Shown: positions 15,697 through 23,979, counted from the stretch's first letter. The stretch: DNA of 38,689 nt from Rhodobacteraceae bacterium UBA3069 (GCA_002366795.1 DFBX01000035.1:1-38689); one strand, 5' to 3'. Numbers and translations: made by a program. The notes: generated by a model not told the origin, from the sequence alone.

Positions 15697-17426
15697 GCCG
15701 CCGCCTCCTCTGCCCATGGGGCCAATTCGATACGGAACAGCGCGCCGCCCTCGATATTCTCGCCCCGGATCGCGCCGCCGAAACTTTGCACCAACCCGTA
15801 AGAGATCGACAGGCCAAGCCCCATGCCCTTGGCCGCGCCCACCTCTTTCGTGGTGTAGAACGGGTCGAAAATCCGTTCCGGCTCGGCAATGCCGGGGCCG
15901 GTATCGCGCAATTCGATCACCACCGGGTCGCCCGTACGCAGCGCCAGCCGCAGCACCGGCGCATCCTGCCCGGCCATCGCGTCGGCGGCATTGGTGATCA
16001 GGTTGACCATCACCTGCCCCAGCCGCACCTCGCCGCCGCGTACCCAGACCGGCGCGGCGGGCGCATCCCATTCAACGCGCACCGCGTCCCGCTCCAGCCG
16101 CGCCGCCGTCATATCCAGCGCCTGCCCGATGACCGAAACCATGTCCACCCTGCTCACCGGCTCTGCCTCGTTGCGCACGAAGGCCCGCAGATTGCCGATG
16201 ATCCGCCCCATCCGGCCCGCCAGGTCACTGATCCGGCCCAGGTTTTCACCCGCCCTTTCCGGCTGGTTCCGGTCCAGAAAGGCCGTGCCATTCTCGGCGA
16301 ACTGCCGGATCGCCATCAGCGGCTGGTTCAACTCGTGGCTCAGCCCCGCCGACATCTGCCCCAGCGCCGACAGCTTGCCCGCCTGCACCAGTTCGGCCTG
16401 CGCCTGTTTCAACGCGGCCTCGGCGGCGATGCGTTCGGCCACCTCGCGGCGCAACGCCTCGTTCGCGGCGCTCAATTCCGCGGTGCGCGCGCTCACGCGG
16501 CTTTCCAGCCGGGCATTGGCCAGCGCCAGGGTGCGCCGCCGTTCGGCCACCAGCCACAGCACCGCGCCAAAGATCAGGCAGACCGCAGCTACCACTGCCG
16601 CCTGCAACCCCGCCAGCCGCCGCGCCGGGCCAACATCGATCAGCGCCTCGGCCACCATGCCGATTTTCGGCAGGTCGCGCACAAGGTGCAGGGCGCGGCG
16701 CGGCACGTAATCGGACCAATCCTCCAGCCAGATTTCGTGTCGCCCCATCTGCCGCACCTGCAACTCCGCCTCGGCCCCGTCGGGGGCGAACCCCGCGCCG
16801 GACCGCCGCCAGCCCAGCATTTCCGACCGGTTGGTGATGAAAATCCGCCCATTGGCATCGGTAAAGAATACCGCAGGCCGCGCGCCGCGCCACTCGGTTT
16901 CGACCCGTTCGATATTGGCCACGACCCGCACCGATCCGGCCACCCGCCCCGAGGCGGCAAAGACCGGCGCGGCAAAACTGTAGACCCGTTCGCCGCCAAG
17001 GGCGGAAATCCCGTGCCCCTCGCCCATCGCGCCCTGCATCGCCATCCGGTGCGCCGGATCGGACGAAAGATCGCCCGCCCGCGTACCATGAGCCGAGGCA
17101 AGGATGCGGCCCTCGCGCCCCACCACCAGCACGTCCAACGCGCCAGTCTTGTCCGCCGCCGCCAGCAGCAGCGCGCGAATATCCGCGCCATGCCCGTTCA
17201 GCAGCCCGCGCACATCGGGGTGTTCCGCCGTCAGGACCGCCAGTTGTTGATACAGTTGCAACTGCCCGGTCAGCCGGTCCGCAGCCAGCGTCAGGTCCGC
17301 CTCGCCGCGATCGGCCAGCGGGTCCAGCGCCTGGCGATAGCCATAGGACCAGACCGCCCCCGCCACCATGGCGATGGCCGCCAGGAACAGCGCGATCACA
17401 CCCAGCCGTCTGCCAATGCCGTTCAT
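15693..17426 (-). CDS. DctB-type sensor histidine kinase
   Basis: 577 residues from the ATG at 17426 (site AAGGAGAGG; longer in-frame starts lack one). One membrane segment near residues 8-28, a roughly 240-residue periplasmic double-Cache-like sensor region, a second membrane segment near 270-290, a coiled-coil linker, then HisKA with His364 (GLSHELNQPL) and HATPase_c with N-box NLITNAADAM, DTGPGI and GMGLGLSI. The layout is that of C4-dicarboxylate sensors. Translationally coupled to the regulator downstream. No dctP/Q/M transport genes are in the window, so the true ligand and target are unknown. Confidence 0.88.
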   Translation of the reverse strand: MNGIGRRLGVIALFLAAIAMVAGAVWSYGYRQALDPLADRGEADLTLAADRLTGQLQLYQQLAVLTAEHPDVRGLLNGHGADIRALLLAAADKTGALDVLVVGREGRILASAHGTRAGDLSSDPAHRMAMQGAMGEGHGISALGGERVYSFAAPVFAASGRVAGSVRVVANIERVETEWRGARPAVFFTDANGRIFITNRSEMLGWRRSGAGFAPDGAEAELQVRQMGRHEIWLEDWSDYVPRRALHLVRDLPKIGMVAEALIDVGPARRLAGLQAAVVAAVCLIFGAVLWLVAERRRTLALANARLESRVSARTAELSAANEALRREVAERIAAEAALKQAQAELVQAGKLSALGQMSAGLSHELNQPLMAIRQFAENGTAFLDRNQPERAGENLGRISDLAGRMGRIIGNLRAFVRNEAEPVSRVDMVSVIGQALDMTAARLERDAVRVEWDAPAAPVWVRGGEVRLGQVMVNLITNAADAMAGQDAPVLRLALRTGDPVVIELRDTGPGIAEPERIFDPFYTTKEVGAAKGMGLGLSISYGLVQSFGGAIRGENIEGGALFRIELAPWAEEAAA

Positions 17427-17631
17427 GCGGCCTCTCCTTGGAATTGTCGCCTCTTTTCTACCCCGACGAGGGGCCAGGGGCCAGATCACCGGCGCGCGGG
17501 GGCGTTTTATACGATCCGAGCCCCCGTTTCCATGGATTTCACCGAAATTAACCGGGCTGTTAACCGTGCTTTTCGCCCTATGCGGGTGTCACGCATGTCA
17601 GATACCAAAAGGGTATCCCCTGTTTCCTACG

Positions 17632-18093
17632 CTAAAGCGGCAGGGCCGTGGTTGCCTTGATTTCCTCCATCGACAGCAGCGCGGTGACGTTATGCACCTG
17701 CACCTCAGCGATCAGCGCCTGGTAGAATTCGTCATAGGCGCGCGCATTGCGAACCCGCACTTTCAGGATGTAGTCAATGTCGCCAGCCAGCCTGTGCGCC
17801 TCTTGCACTTCGGGGCGATTTTTCAATGCTTTCAGAAACTTGGCTTGCCACTCTGCATCATGTTCACTGGTGCGGATCAACACGAAGAAACACGCCTCGA
17901 AGCCCAGTTTCTCGGGGTCCACCGTCACCGTTTGCGGCCCCATGACACCGCCCTCGCGCATCTTCTTGATGCGATTCCAGACCGGGGTCTTGGAACTGCC
18001 CACCTTGCGCGCGATCTCGTCCAGCGACTGGCCCGCATCCGTCTGAAGCTCTGCCAGTATTTTCCTGTCCGTGGCGTCCAATCGAACCGACAT
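17632..18093 (-). CDS. Lrp/AsnC family transcriptional regulator
   Basis: 153 residues, family-typical. N-terminal HTH at about 20-45 (SLDEIARKVGSSKTPVWNRIKKM) and a C-terminal RAM/AsnC ligand-binding domain (VQEAHRLAGDIDYILKVRV). The family binds DNA as multimers and senses amino acids or related small molecules. It is divergent from the DUF2849-cysI-cysH-DUF934-fpr operon across a 228-bp spacer, which makes that operon its probable target, with a sulfur amino acid as a plausible effector (inference). Start ATG 18093 follows GAAGGGG. Confidence 0.93.
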   Translation of the reverse strand: MSVRLDATDRKILAELQTDAGQSLDEIARKVGSSKTPVWNRIKKMREGGVMGPQTVTVDPEKLGFEACFFVLIRTSEHDAEWQAKFLKALKNRPEVQEAHRLAGDIDYILKVRVRNARAYDEFYQALIAEVQVHNVTALLSMEEIKATTALPL

Positions 18094-18221
18094 TCTGCTA
18101 ACCCCTTCCTTCTGGGAAATCCGTTTTGCCGCTTGCGGCCCGCGTGAACAAATTTCCTTATTTCCCGCAAGCCATGGCGCTTTGGAGGGAATATTTTCTA
18201 TATTGCAGGCCAAGTCAATGA

Positions 18222-18283
18222 CCGGAGGGCAACCCCTCTCCACTCCGGCGGATGACATGAGATTCGCAAGGCAACCCCTTGCG
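18222..18283 (+). promoter_or_regulatory. Twin hairpins with CAAC loops in the sulfur operon leader
   Basis: Two hairpins 35-40 bp apart lie upstream of the DUF2849 gene. Hairpin 1: GAGGG (18225-18229) / CCCTC (18234-18238), loop CAAC, nested in an alternative stem CCGGAG (18222-18227) / CTCCGG (18243-18248). Hairpin 2: CGCAAGG (18265-18271) / CCTTGCG (18277-18283), loop CAACC. Both expose GGCAACCCCT. Repeated loops of this kind suit an RNA-binding protein or a cis-acting leader; no known riboswitch class is matched. Confidence 0.4.
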
Positions 18284-18321
18284 TTATCGTTGTTTTTCGC
18301 CCCAGCGATAGGACACGCGCC

Positions 18322-18627
18322 ATGCCCCGGCCCTTTACGCCCAAGGTGATCACCGCCAATGCCCTTCTGGAGGGCGACGTGATCTGGTTCACCGCCGATG
18401 ACGGCTGGACCCGCAATATGAACAGCGCCGAAGTGCTGACCGACGAAGCCCATGCAACCCTGCGCCTGCTGGATGCAGAACTCCAACAAGATCAAGTGGT
18501 TGGTGCATATCTGGCCGATGTTTCGATGGAAGGCGGCGCACCCGCCCCAACACATTTCCGCGAGGAATTCCGCCTGTGCGGCCCCTCCAACTATCCCGGC
18601 CACGGTCGCGCCGGACAGGAGGCATAA
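18322..18627 (+). CDS. DUF2849 domain protein
   Basis: 101 residues, no signal peptide or membrane segment. The sequence (FTPKVITANALLEGDVIWF, FREEFRLCGPSNYP) matches the DUF2849 family, which in Rhodobacterales and Rhizobiales sits next to sulfite reductase. The role is unknown; association suggests a helper of siroheme enzyme assembly or flavin/ferredoxin coupling. The stop is only 1 bp from the next start. In related genomes I expect a cysG (siroheme synthase) gene just before it; none is here. Confidence 0.87.
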   Translation: MPRPFTPKVITANALLEGDVIWFTADDGWTRNMNSAEVLTDEAHATLRLLDAELQQDQVVGAYLADVSMEGGAPAPTHFREEFRLCGPSNYPGHGRAGQEA

Positions 18628-18628
18628 A

Positions 18629-20296
18629 ATGTATCGCTACAGTGAATTCGACCGTGCCTTTCTGGCCGAACGCAACGCCCAGTTCCGCGCGCAGGTCGAA
18701 CGCCGCATCGACGGCTTCCTGACCGAAGAGGAGTTCAAACCGCTGCGCCTGATGAACGGTCTGTACCTGCAATTGCACGCCTATATGCTGCGCGTCGCGA
18801 TCCCCTATGGCACGCTGAATTCGGCGCAGATGCGGCAACTGGCGCTGCTGGCCGACACGTGGGACAAGGGCTATGGCCATTTCACCACGCGCCAGAACAT
18901 TCAGTATAACTGGCCAAAACTAAAAGATATTCCCGACATGTTGGATGCGCTGGCAAAGGTTGGGCTGCACGCGATCCAGACCTCGGGCAACACGATCCGC
19001 AACGTGACCGCCGACCATTTCGCCGGTGCCGCCGCAGATGAAATCGCTGATCCCCGCCCCGTGGCCGAGCTGATCCGCCAATGGTCCACCGATCATCCCG
19101 AATTCCAGTTCCTGCCGCGCAAGTTCAAGATCGCGATTACAGGGTCGCAGCATGACCGCGCCGTGACCCGCGCCCATGACATCGGGTTGCGTATGGTCCA
19201 ACAAGACGGTGCCGCAGGGTTTGAGGTGATCGTCGGCGGCGGGCTTGGCCGCACACCGATGATTGGCAATGTTATCAAAGACTTCCTGCCCAAAGCTGAC
19301 CTGTTGCCTTATCTGGAGGCCATCGTCGCCGTCTACAACACGCTTGGCCGGCGCGACAACAAGTACAAGGCGCGGATCAAGATCACCGTGCATGAACACG
19401 GCATCGAAAATATCCAGCGACTGGTCGAGGCGAAATACGCCTTGATCCGCCCCCAGTTCACGGGCATCGACCAACAGATGCTGGCCGCGATCAAGGCGCA
19501 ATTAGCCCTGCCCGACCTGTCGGCGAATGACACGCAAGCTTATGATCTTAAATATAAAACCGATCCCGTTTTCCGATCCTGGGCCGATACGAACCTGACC
19601 GCCCACAAGCGCGATGACCATGCCATCGTCACCGTCAGCCTCAAGGCACATGGCGCGACGCCGGGCGATGCCACCGCCGACCAGATGCGCCTGCTGGCCG
19701 ATCTGGCCGCGCAGTACGGCCATGACGAATTGCGCATCAGCCACGAGCAGAACGTGATCCTGCCCCATGTCGCCCGCGCCGACCTGCCCGCGCTTCATGC
19801 CGCGCTGCAAGGCGCCGGTCTGGCCACGGCAAACGTGGGACTGATCTCCGATATCATCGCCTGCCCGGGCATGGATTACTGCGCCCTGGCGACCGCGCGC
19901 AGCATCCCGATTGCGCAGGCAATCGCAAACCGTTTCAATGACTTGAAGCTGGAACATGATGTTGGCCCGCTCAAGCTGAAAATCTCGGGCTGCATCAACG
20001 CCTGCGGGCATCACCACGTCGGCCATATCGGCATTCTGGGTCTGGATCGCGGCGGGGTGGAAACCTACCAGATCACCCTTGGCGGCGACGGAACCGAGGC
20101 CGCAACCCTAGGCGAGCGCACCGGCCCCGGCTTTTCATGCGAGGAAATCACCCCTGCCATCGAACGCATTGTCCAAGCCTATCTGGACCTGCGCCAGTCG
20201 CGGGACGAGACCTTTCTTCAGGCCTACCGCCGTGTCGGCCTGTCCCCGTTCAAGGCCGCGCTTTACCCGGAGGCGAGCGAGAAGAATGCCGCTTGA
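18629..20296 (+). CDS. cysI: Ferredoxin-type sulfite (nitrite/sulfite) reductase
   Basis: 555 residues. Reduces sulfite to sulfide with six electrons at a siroheme-[4Fe-4S] centre. The four cluster ligands are Cys412 and Cys418 (ACPGMDYC) and Cys455 and Cys459 (SGCINACGHHH). Substrate-binding Arg/Lys residues occur in the usual places (TTRQNIQYNW at 86-95, ISHEQNVILP). The start follows AGGAGG directly after the DUF2849 stop. No flavoprotein CysJ gene is nearby, so electrons should come from ferredoxin reduced by the Fpr encoded downstream. The operon's sulfate-reduction context favours sulfite over nitrite. Confidence 0.94.
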   Translation: MYRYSEFDRAFLAERNAQFRAQVERRIDGFLTEEEFKPLRLMNGLYLQLHAYMLRVAIPYGTLNSAQMRQLALLADTWDKGYGHFTTRQNIQYNWPKLKDIPDMLDALAKVGLHAIQTSGNTIRNVTADHFAGAAADEIADPRPVAELIRQWSTDHPEFQFLPRKFKIAITGSQHDRAVTRAHDIGLRMVQQDGAAGFEVIVGGGLGRTPMIGNVIKDFLPKADLLPYLEAIVAVYNTLGRRDNKYKARIKITVHEHGIENIQRLVEAKYALIRPQFTGIDQQMLAAIKAQLALPDLSANDTQAYDLKYKTDPVFRSWADTNLTAHKRDDHAIVTVSLKAHGATPGDATADQMRLLADLAAQYGHDELRISHEQNVILPHVARADLPALHAALQGAGLATANVGLISDIIACPGMDYCALATARSIPIAQAIANRFNDLKLEHDVGPLKLKISGCINACGHHHVGHIGILGLDRGGVETYQITLGGDGTEAATLGERTGPGFSCEEITPAIERIVQAYLDLRQSRDETFLQAYRRVGLSPFKAALYPEASEKNAA

Positions 20297-21038
20297 GGCC
20301 CCGACCGTGACAGCCTCGGTCAGCCGCATCCTCGAACGGGTCGCCGCGCTGAACGAGCGATACCGCCACCACGCGGCAAGCACCGTTCTGCGCCATGCCC
20401 TGACCGACCGGCAGGTTGGGCAAATCGCGCTGGTGTCCTCTTTCGGGGCGGAAAGCGTGGTGTTGCTGCATATGCTGGCGATGATTGACCGCAAGGTGCC
20501 GGTGATTTTCATCGACACGCAGATACTGTTCGCGGAAACCCTGCAATATCAAAGGGATCTGGCCAACCGGCTGGAGCTGGAGGACATGCGCGTGATCCGC
20601 ACCGATCCTGCCCAACTGGCCAGTCGCGACCCCTACGGCGCGCTGCACCTGTCCGACACCGACGCCTGCTGCGCCCTGCGCAAGACCGAGCCGCTGGAAC
20701 GCGCCCTGCAAGGGTTCGACGCGTGGATCACCGGGCGCAAACGGTTTCAGGGCGACACCCGCGCCACGCTGGATTTCTTCGAAACCGAGGAAGACCGGCG
20801 CATCAAGGTCAACCCACTGGCGCATTGGGATAAATCCGATGTGCGCGACTACATGATCAACAACCGCCTGCCGCGTCACCCGCTGGTGGCCAAGGGTTAT
20901 CCCTCGATCGGTTGCGCGCCCTGCACCTCGCCGATAAGACCCGGCGAGGATGAGCGCGCCGGACGCTGGCGTGGCAGCGACAAAATCGAATGCGGCATCC
21001 ATATCGTGGACGGGCGCGTGGTAAGACATGGAGAGTAA
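20286..21038 (+). CDS. cysH: Assimilatory APS reductase (CysH family)
   Basis: 250 residues, overlapping cysI by 11 bp. The PP-loop ATPase-like nucleotide site is SSFGAESVVL (51-60). The cysteine signature Cys128-Cys129 (DACCALRK) with Cys210-x2-Cys213 (GCAPC) marks the [4Fe-4S]-containing form, which reduces adenylyl sulfate (APS) to sulfite; PAPS-specific enzymes lack those four cysteines. The catalytic cysteine is Cys236 in KIECGIH. Database naming would probably say phosphoadenylyl-sulfate reductase; the motif argues for APS. Confidence 0.93.
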   Translation: MPLEAPTVTASVSRILERVAALNERYRHHAASTVLRHALTDRQVGQIALVSSFGAESVVLLHMLAMIDRKVPVIFIDTQILFAETLQYQRDLANRLELEDMRVIRTDPAQLASRDPYGALHLSDTDACCALRKTEPLERALQGFDAWITGRKRFQGDTRATLDFFETEEDRRIKVNPLAHWDKSDVRDYMINNRLPRHPLVAKGYPSIGCAPCTSPIRPGEDERAGRWRGSDKIECGIHIVDGRVVRHGE

Positions 21039-21039
21039 G

Positions 21040-21408
21040 ATGAGCGTGATCGTGACCGACAGCGGCTTTGCCGCCGACGACCTGCCCGCAGGGGCCTTCG
21101 TGACCCTGCCATCCGACACCGACCCCGCAACGCTGGCAGGCATCAATGCCGAGGCCGTCGCGGTAGAGTTCCCCTTCTTCGCGGACGGGCGCGGCTTCAC
21201 CCTTGCTCGGGCGCTGCGCGATGCGGGGTTCACGGGCCGGTTGCGCGCCCGTGGCCATGTGATCGCCGACCAATACGCCATGGCCCGCCGCAACGGTTTC
21301 GACGAGGTGGAAATCACCGATGATCTGGCCGCCCGCCAGCCCGAACCGCAATGGATCGCCCGCGCCGACTGGCAATCGCACAACTATCAGGCACGGCTGC
21401 GCGGCTGA
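21040..21408 (+). CDS. DUF934 domain protein
   Basis: 122 residues from ATG 21040, which has GGAGAG four bases upstream; an ATG at 21028 overlaps cysH and is less likely. DUF934 features: FPFFADGRGFTLARALR and RARGHVIADQYAMARRNGFDEVE. The family is nearly always found with sulfite reductase and CysH genes, and its biochemical function is not established; a role in electron delivery or enzyme maturation is often assumed. One base after the cysH stop, so same transcript. Confidence 0.9.
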   Translation: MSVIVTDSGFAADDLPAGAFVTLPSDTDPATLAGINAEAVAVEFPFFADGRGFTLARALRDAGFTGRLRARGHVIADQYAMARRNGFDEVEITDDLAARQPEPQWIARADWQSHNYQARLRG

Positions 21409-21437
21409 CCCCGCGCCCTGTATGCTTGCCCTTTCAT

Positions 21438-21451
21438 CTGATACAGATCAA
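21438..21451. promoter_or_regulatory. Candidate FNR-type box before fpr
   Basis: CTGAT-ACAG-ATCAA matches the FNR/FnrL consensus TTGAT-N4-ATCAA at nine of ten positions. It is centred about 52 bp before the fpr ATG, in the only sizeable gap of the sulfur operon (87 bp), and so could give fpr a separate oxygen-linked control. Confidence 0.5.
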
Positions 21452-21495
21452 CGATAACCGGAGAATGCCGATTTAAACCCTCGGCTGACATTGCA

Positions 21496-22353
21496 ATGAC
21501 TCAGAGTGCCCCCGTGACCGAAGCAGCCCCAAAACCCGCCGTAGCCAAACAGCATCTGCCCGATGCCCAGACCGTGACCGAGGTAAAGCACTGGACGGAC
21601 AGGTTGTTTTCCTTCCGCTGCACGCGGCCCGCGTCGCTGCGGTTTCGTTCGGGCGAGTTTGTGATGATCGGGCTGATGGGCGACCCGGACACGGTGACCG
21701 GCAAGCAAAAGCCGCTGCTGCGGGCCTATTCCATCGCCTCGCCCTCTTGGGACGAGGAACTGGAGTTCTATTCGATCAAGGTGCAGGATGGGCCGCTGAC
21801 CTCGAAATTGCAACATATCAAACCGGGGGATGAGATCATCCTGCGCCCCAAACCTGTGGGCACGTTGGTGCATGATGCGCTGCTGCCCGGCAAACGGGTC
21901 TGGCTCTTTTCCACCGGCACCGGCATTGCGCCGTTTGCATCTCTGCTGCGCGATCCGCAGACCTATGAAGACTACGACGAGGTCATCATCACCCACACCT
22001 GCCGCGAGGTGGGCGGGTTGGAATATGGCAAGCAATTGATCGAGAATATCCGCAGCGACGAGATGCTGAACGAGCTGATCGGGGCGGAAAATCTTGCCAA
22101 GCTGAAATACTATCCGACTACCACCCGCGAAGAGAGCCCCAAGATGGGCCGCATCACCGATCTGATGCGTTCGGGCGAGGTATTCAAGGATCTGGGCGTG
22201 GAACCGCTCTGCCCGCAAAACGACCGCGCCATGGTCTGCGGCAACCTGGCATTCAACCTGGAAATCAAGGAAATGCTTGAAGATTACGGGCTGACAGAAG
22301 GCGCCAATTCCAAGCCTGCGGAATACGTGGTGGAAAAGGCTTTTCTGGACTGA
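21496..22353 (+). CDS. fpr: Ferredoxin--NADP(+) reductase
   Basis: 285 residues, bacterial plant-type-unrelated FPR class. FAD-binding RAYSIAS at 76-82, NADP-binding STGTGIAPF at 139-147, and a GNLAFNLEIKEML C-terminal stretch. Transfers electrons between NADPH and ferredoxin in the cytoplasm; here it likely supplies the ferredoxin-dependent sulfite reductase. No clear Shine-Dalgarno precedes the ATG. A 23-residue N-terminal extension rich in Ala/Pro precedes the conserved domain. Confidence 0.93.
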   Translation: MTQSAPVTEAAPKPAVAKQHLPDAQTVTEVKHWTDRLFSFRCTRPASLRFRSGEFVMIGLMGDPDTVTGKQKPLLRAYSIASPSWDEELEFYSIKVQDGPLTSKLQHIKPGDEIILRPKPVGTLVHDALLPGKRVWLFSTGTGIAPFASLLRDPQTYEDYDEVIITHTCREVGGLEYGKQLIENIRSDEMLNELIGAENLAKLKYYPTTTREESPKMGRITDLMRSGEVFKDLGVEPLCPQNDRAMVCGNLAFNLEIKEMLEDYGLTEGANSKPAEYVVEKAFLD

Positions 22354-22383
22354 TCCGGCCACACCTGTTGAATTCAAATTGAT

Positions 22384-22407
22384 GGCGGCATCCGAAAGGG
22401 TGCCGCC
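22384..22407 (+). terminator. Terminator after fpr
   Basis: GGCGGCA (22384-22390) pairs with TGCCGCC (22401-22407), followed by TTGATTT on the plus strand. It ends the sulfur operon. Confidence 0.65.
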
Positions 22408-22417
22408 TTGATTTATT

Positions 22418-22491
22418 GGCCCCGCCCGCCACCCAGCAGGGGTGGGTGGGCGGGGCCAAAAAAGCGAGGGGCGGCTTTTTGGCCGCCCCTC
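22418..22491 (-). terminator. Two stacked GC hairpins, minus-strand terminator
   Basis: GAGGGGCGGC (22466-22475) / GCCGCCCCTC (22482-22491) is a perfect 10-bp stem, followed on the minus strand by GCTTTTTTGG, a good terminator for the gene at 22519. Next to it GGCCCCGCCC (22418-22427) / GGGCGGGGCC (22448-22457) forms a second stem. Confidence 0.75.
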
Positions 22492-22518
22492 ACCATTCTT
22501 TCGAAACCCTGATCCCTA

Positions 22519-22938
22519 TCAGAAACCAAGCGCCTCGCGGGCTTTGGCCAGCGTCTCTTTCAGAAGGTCAGGGTTTTCCTGTGCTTTCGAAAGACCTGTT
22601 TTCAGCATGGTTTTCTGCATACCGCCAAGTTCGGAACCGTCGATATACTCGGCCACCTTTTCAAAGTTGAACCCGTCCACGGTGAACAGTTCCTTGACCT
22701 CGTCCGTCACCGATGTCGCGGTTTCGGCAGTTGCACCCGTCGCAGCCTCGGTCGCGACCGCGGCAGCATCGGTGGCGGCATCGGCAGCATCCGCCGCGGC
22801 ATCGGTGGCGGCTTCGGTCACGGCTTCGGGCTGGGTTTTCACGGCCTCAACGGACTCGTCCAGCGATTTGCCGGACAGCACGAAATAGCCCCCGACGACG
22901 ACGACGACCGCAACAACGGCCCATACTGCTTTGTTCAT
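22519..22938 (-). CDS. Small membrane-anchored Ala-rich protein
   Basis: 139 residues from ATG 22938, behind GGGGAG. One N-terminal membrane helix (AVWAVVAVVVVVGGYFVL, 4-21) is followed by a long acidic Ala/Thr/Asp/Glu linker with repeated ATDAAADAAD-like steps (about 45-85), then a compact C-terminal segment (ELFTVDGFNFEKVAEYIDGS...LGF). The C-terminal part may fold; the linker would span the periplasm or lie along the cytoplasmic face. Family not named; function unknown. The repeated Ala-rich segment is encoded by GC-biased near-repeats at about 22730-22830. Confidence 0.8.
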   Translation of the reverse strand: MNKAVWAVVAVVVVVGGYFVLSGKSLDESVEAVKTQPEAVTEAATDAAADAADAATDAAAVATEAATGATAETATSVTDEVKELFTVDGFNFEKVAEYIDGSELGGMQKTMLKTGLSKAQENPDLLKETLAKAREALGF

Positions 22939-23140
22939 GGATAACTCCCCACTACTACCCGCCCACGGCATCTTGCCCGGGCTTTTCGGTTAACGCCCGT
23001 CAGATGCGACGTCACTGGACGAGTTTCAAGGACAAAACCTTGCAACAGTTCCCCTTTGCAAAGATTTGCCGCTTGAAGAGGCAGCGCGTCAGGTCTAGAT
23101 TGCAGCCTCGAATTCAAGTGGCAATCGAAGGATAGATACC

Positions 23141-23689
23141 ATAGCTCGCAGACCACATAACGCGCCCCCGCAGCGCGATACCGGCCCCCGCGTCAATGAA
23201 AAGATCCGCGCAAATGAAATCCGCCTGATTGGCGCGGATGGCGAAAACGTCGGGGTGGTGACCCCTACCCGCGCGTTGGAAATGGCCGAAGAGGCCGGTC
23301 TCGACCTGGTCGAGATCTCTCCCAATGCCTCGCCGCCCGTCTGCAAGATCATGGATTTCGGCAAGTTCAAATACGAACAGCAGAAACGCGAATCCGAGGC
23401 CCGCAAAAAGCAGAAGATCATCGAGGTCAAAGAGGTCAAGTTCCGCCCGAACACCGACACGCATGACTACGACGTAAAAATGCGCAACGTGCTGAAGTTC
23501 CTTGAAGGTGGCGACAAGGTGAAAATCACCCTGCGTTTCCGTGGCCGCGAAATGGCGCACCAGAACCTTGGCCGGGAATTGCTGCTGCGCGTCGCCGATG
23601 ACATCACCGAATTGGGCAAGGTCGATTCCATGCCCAAGATGGAAGGCCGGCAGATGATCATGATGATCTCTCCGCTGCCGCAGAAGTAA
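23141..23689 (+). CDS. infC: Translation initiation factor IF-3, AUA start
   Basis: 182 residues if it starts at ATA 23141. The frame matches IF-3 well upstream of any ATG/GTG that could serve: RRPHNAPPQRDTGPRVNEKI precedes IRLIGADGENVGVV. Upstream in frame there is a TAG at 23096 and no ATG, GTG or TTG; AAGGA lies 8 bases before the ATA. Domains: N-terminal (to about 80, ending VCKIMDFGKFKYE), a Lys-rich linker helix, and C-terminal (KVKITLRFRGREMAH). IF-3 rejects non-standard start codons, so a rare start lets it repress its own translation, as with AUU in E. coli. An ATT at 23099 is the alternative. Confidence 0.9.
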   Translation: MARRPHNAPPQRDTGPRVNEKIRANEIRLIGADGENVGVVTPTRALEMAEEAGLDLVEISPNASPPVCKIMDFGKFKYEQQKRESEARKKQKIIEVKEVKFRPNTDTHDYDVKMRNVLKFLEGGDKVKITLRFRGREMAHQNLGRELLLRVADDITELGKVDSMPKMEGRQMIMMISPLPQK

Positions 23690-23737
23690 GCAGAAACAAG
23701 CGGTGCCGGTATTCCGGGCCGTTTTCCGAATGACAGA

Positions 23738-23764
23738 TGCCCCGCCGATTTGGCGGGGCATTTT
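23738..23764 (+). terminator. Terminator after infC
   Basis: TGCCCCGCC (23738-23746) / GGCGGGGCA (23752-23760), loop GATTT, then TTTT. The rest of the gap up to 23979 shows no gene or strong structure. Confidence 0.85.
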
Positions 23765-23979
23765 CGATTCACCGCGGCAAACATGGTTTTTCCATGCCCC
23801 CGCCGCCGCACCAAGAAGGCACCGGTTTCCGGTGGCAGATCCACGGCCATTGCTGTTTAACGGGCCAGACGGCACCGCATCGCAGATGTGTCGCCCTGGG
23901 GGTTTTCAGGTCTTGGGCTTTCCGTTGCGGCCCGCCGTCGATTAATGGTGGATGATACGTGCAGCGACAGGAGAAACCC

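Noticed and set aside
17548..17565. TTAACC repeated with 6 bp between as a CtrA site
   Set aside because: TTAA elements are 8 bp apart, not 7, and it is far from both the dctB start and the Lrp gene's start.
15690..17660. 656-codon plus-strand open frame opposite dctB
   Set aside because: Rich in His, Gln, Arg and Pro, no domain, wholly antisense to a clear histidine kinase; an artefact of high GC.
18222..18283. SAM riboswitch before the sulfur operon
   Set aside because: Only the GGCAACC string recalls a SAM-I core; the other conserved helices and junctions are missing.
23114..23875. 253-codon minus-strand open frame over infC
   Set aside because: Antisense to IF-3 sequence and no family signal; shadow.
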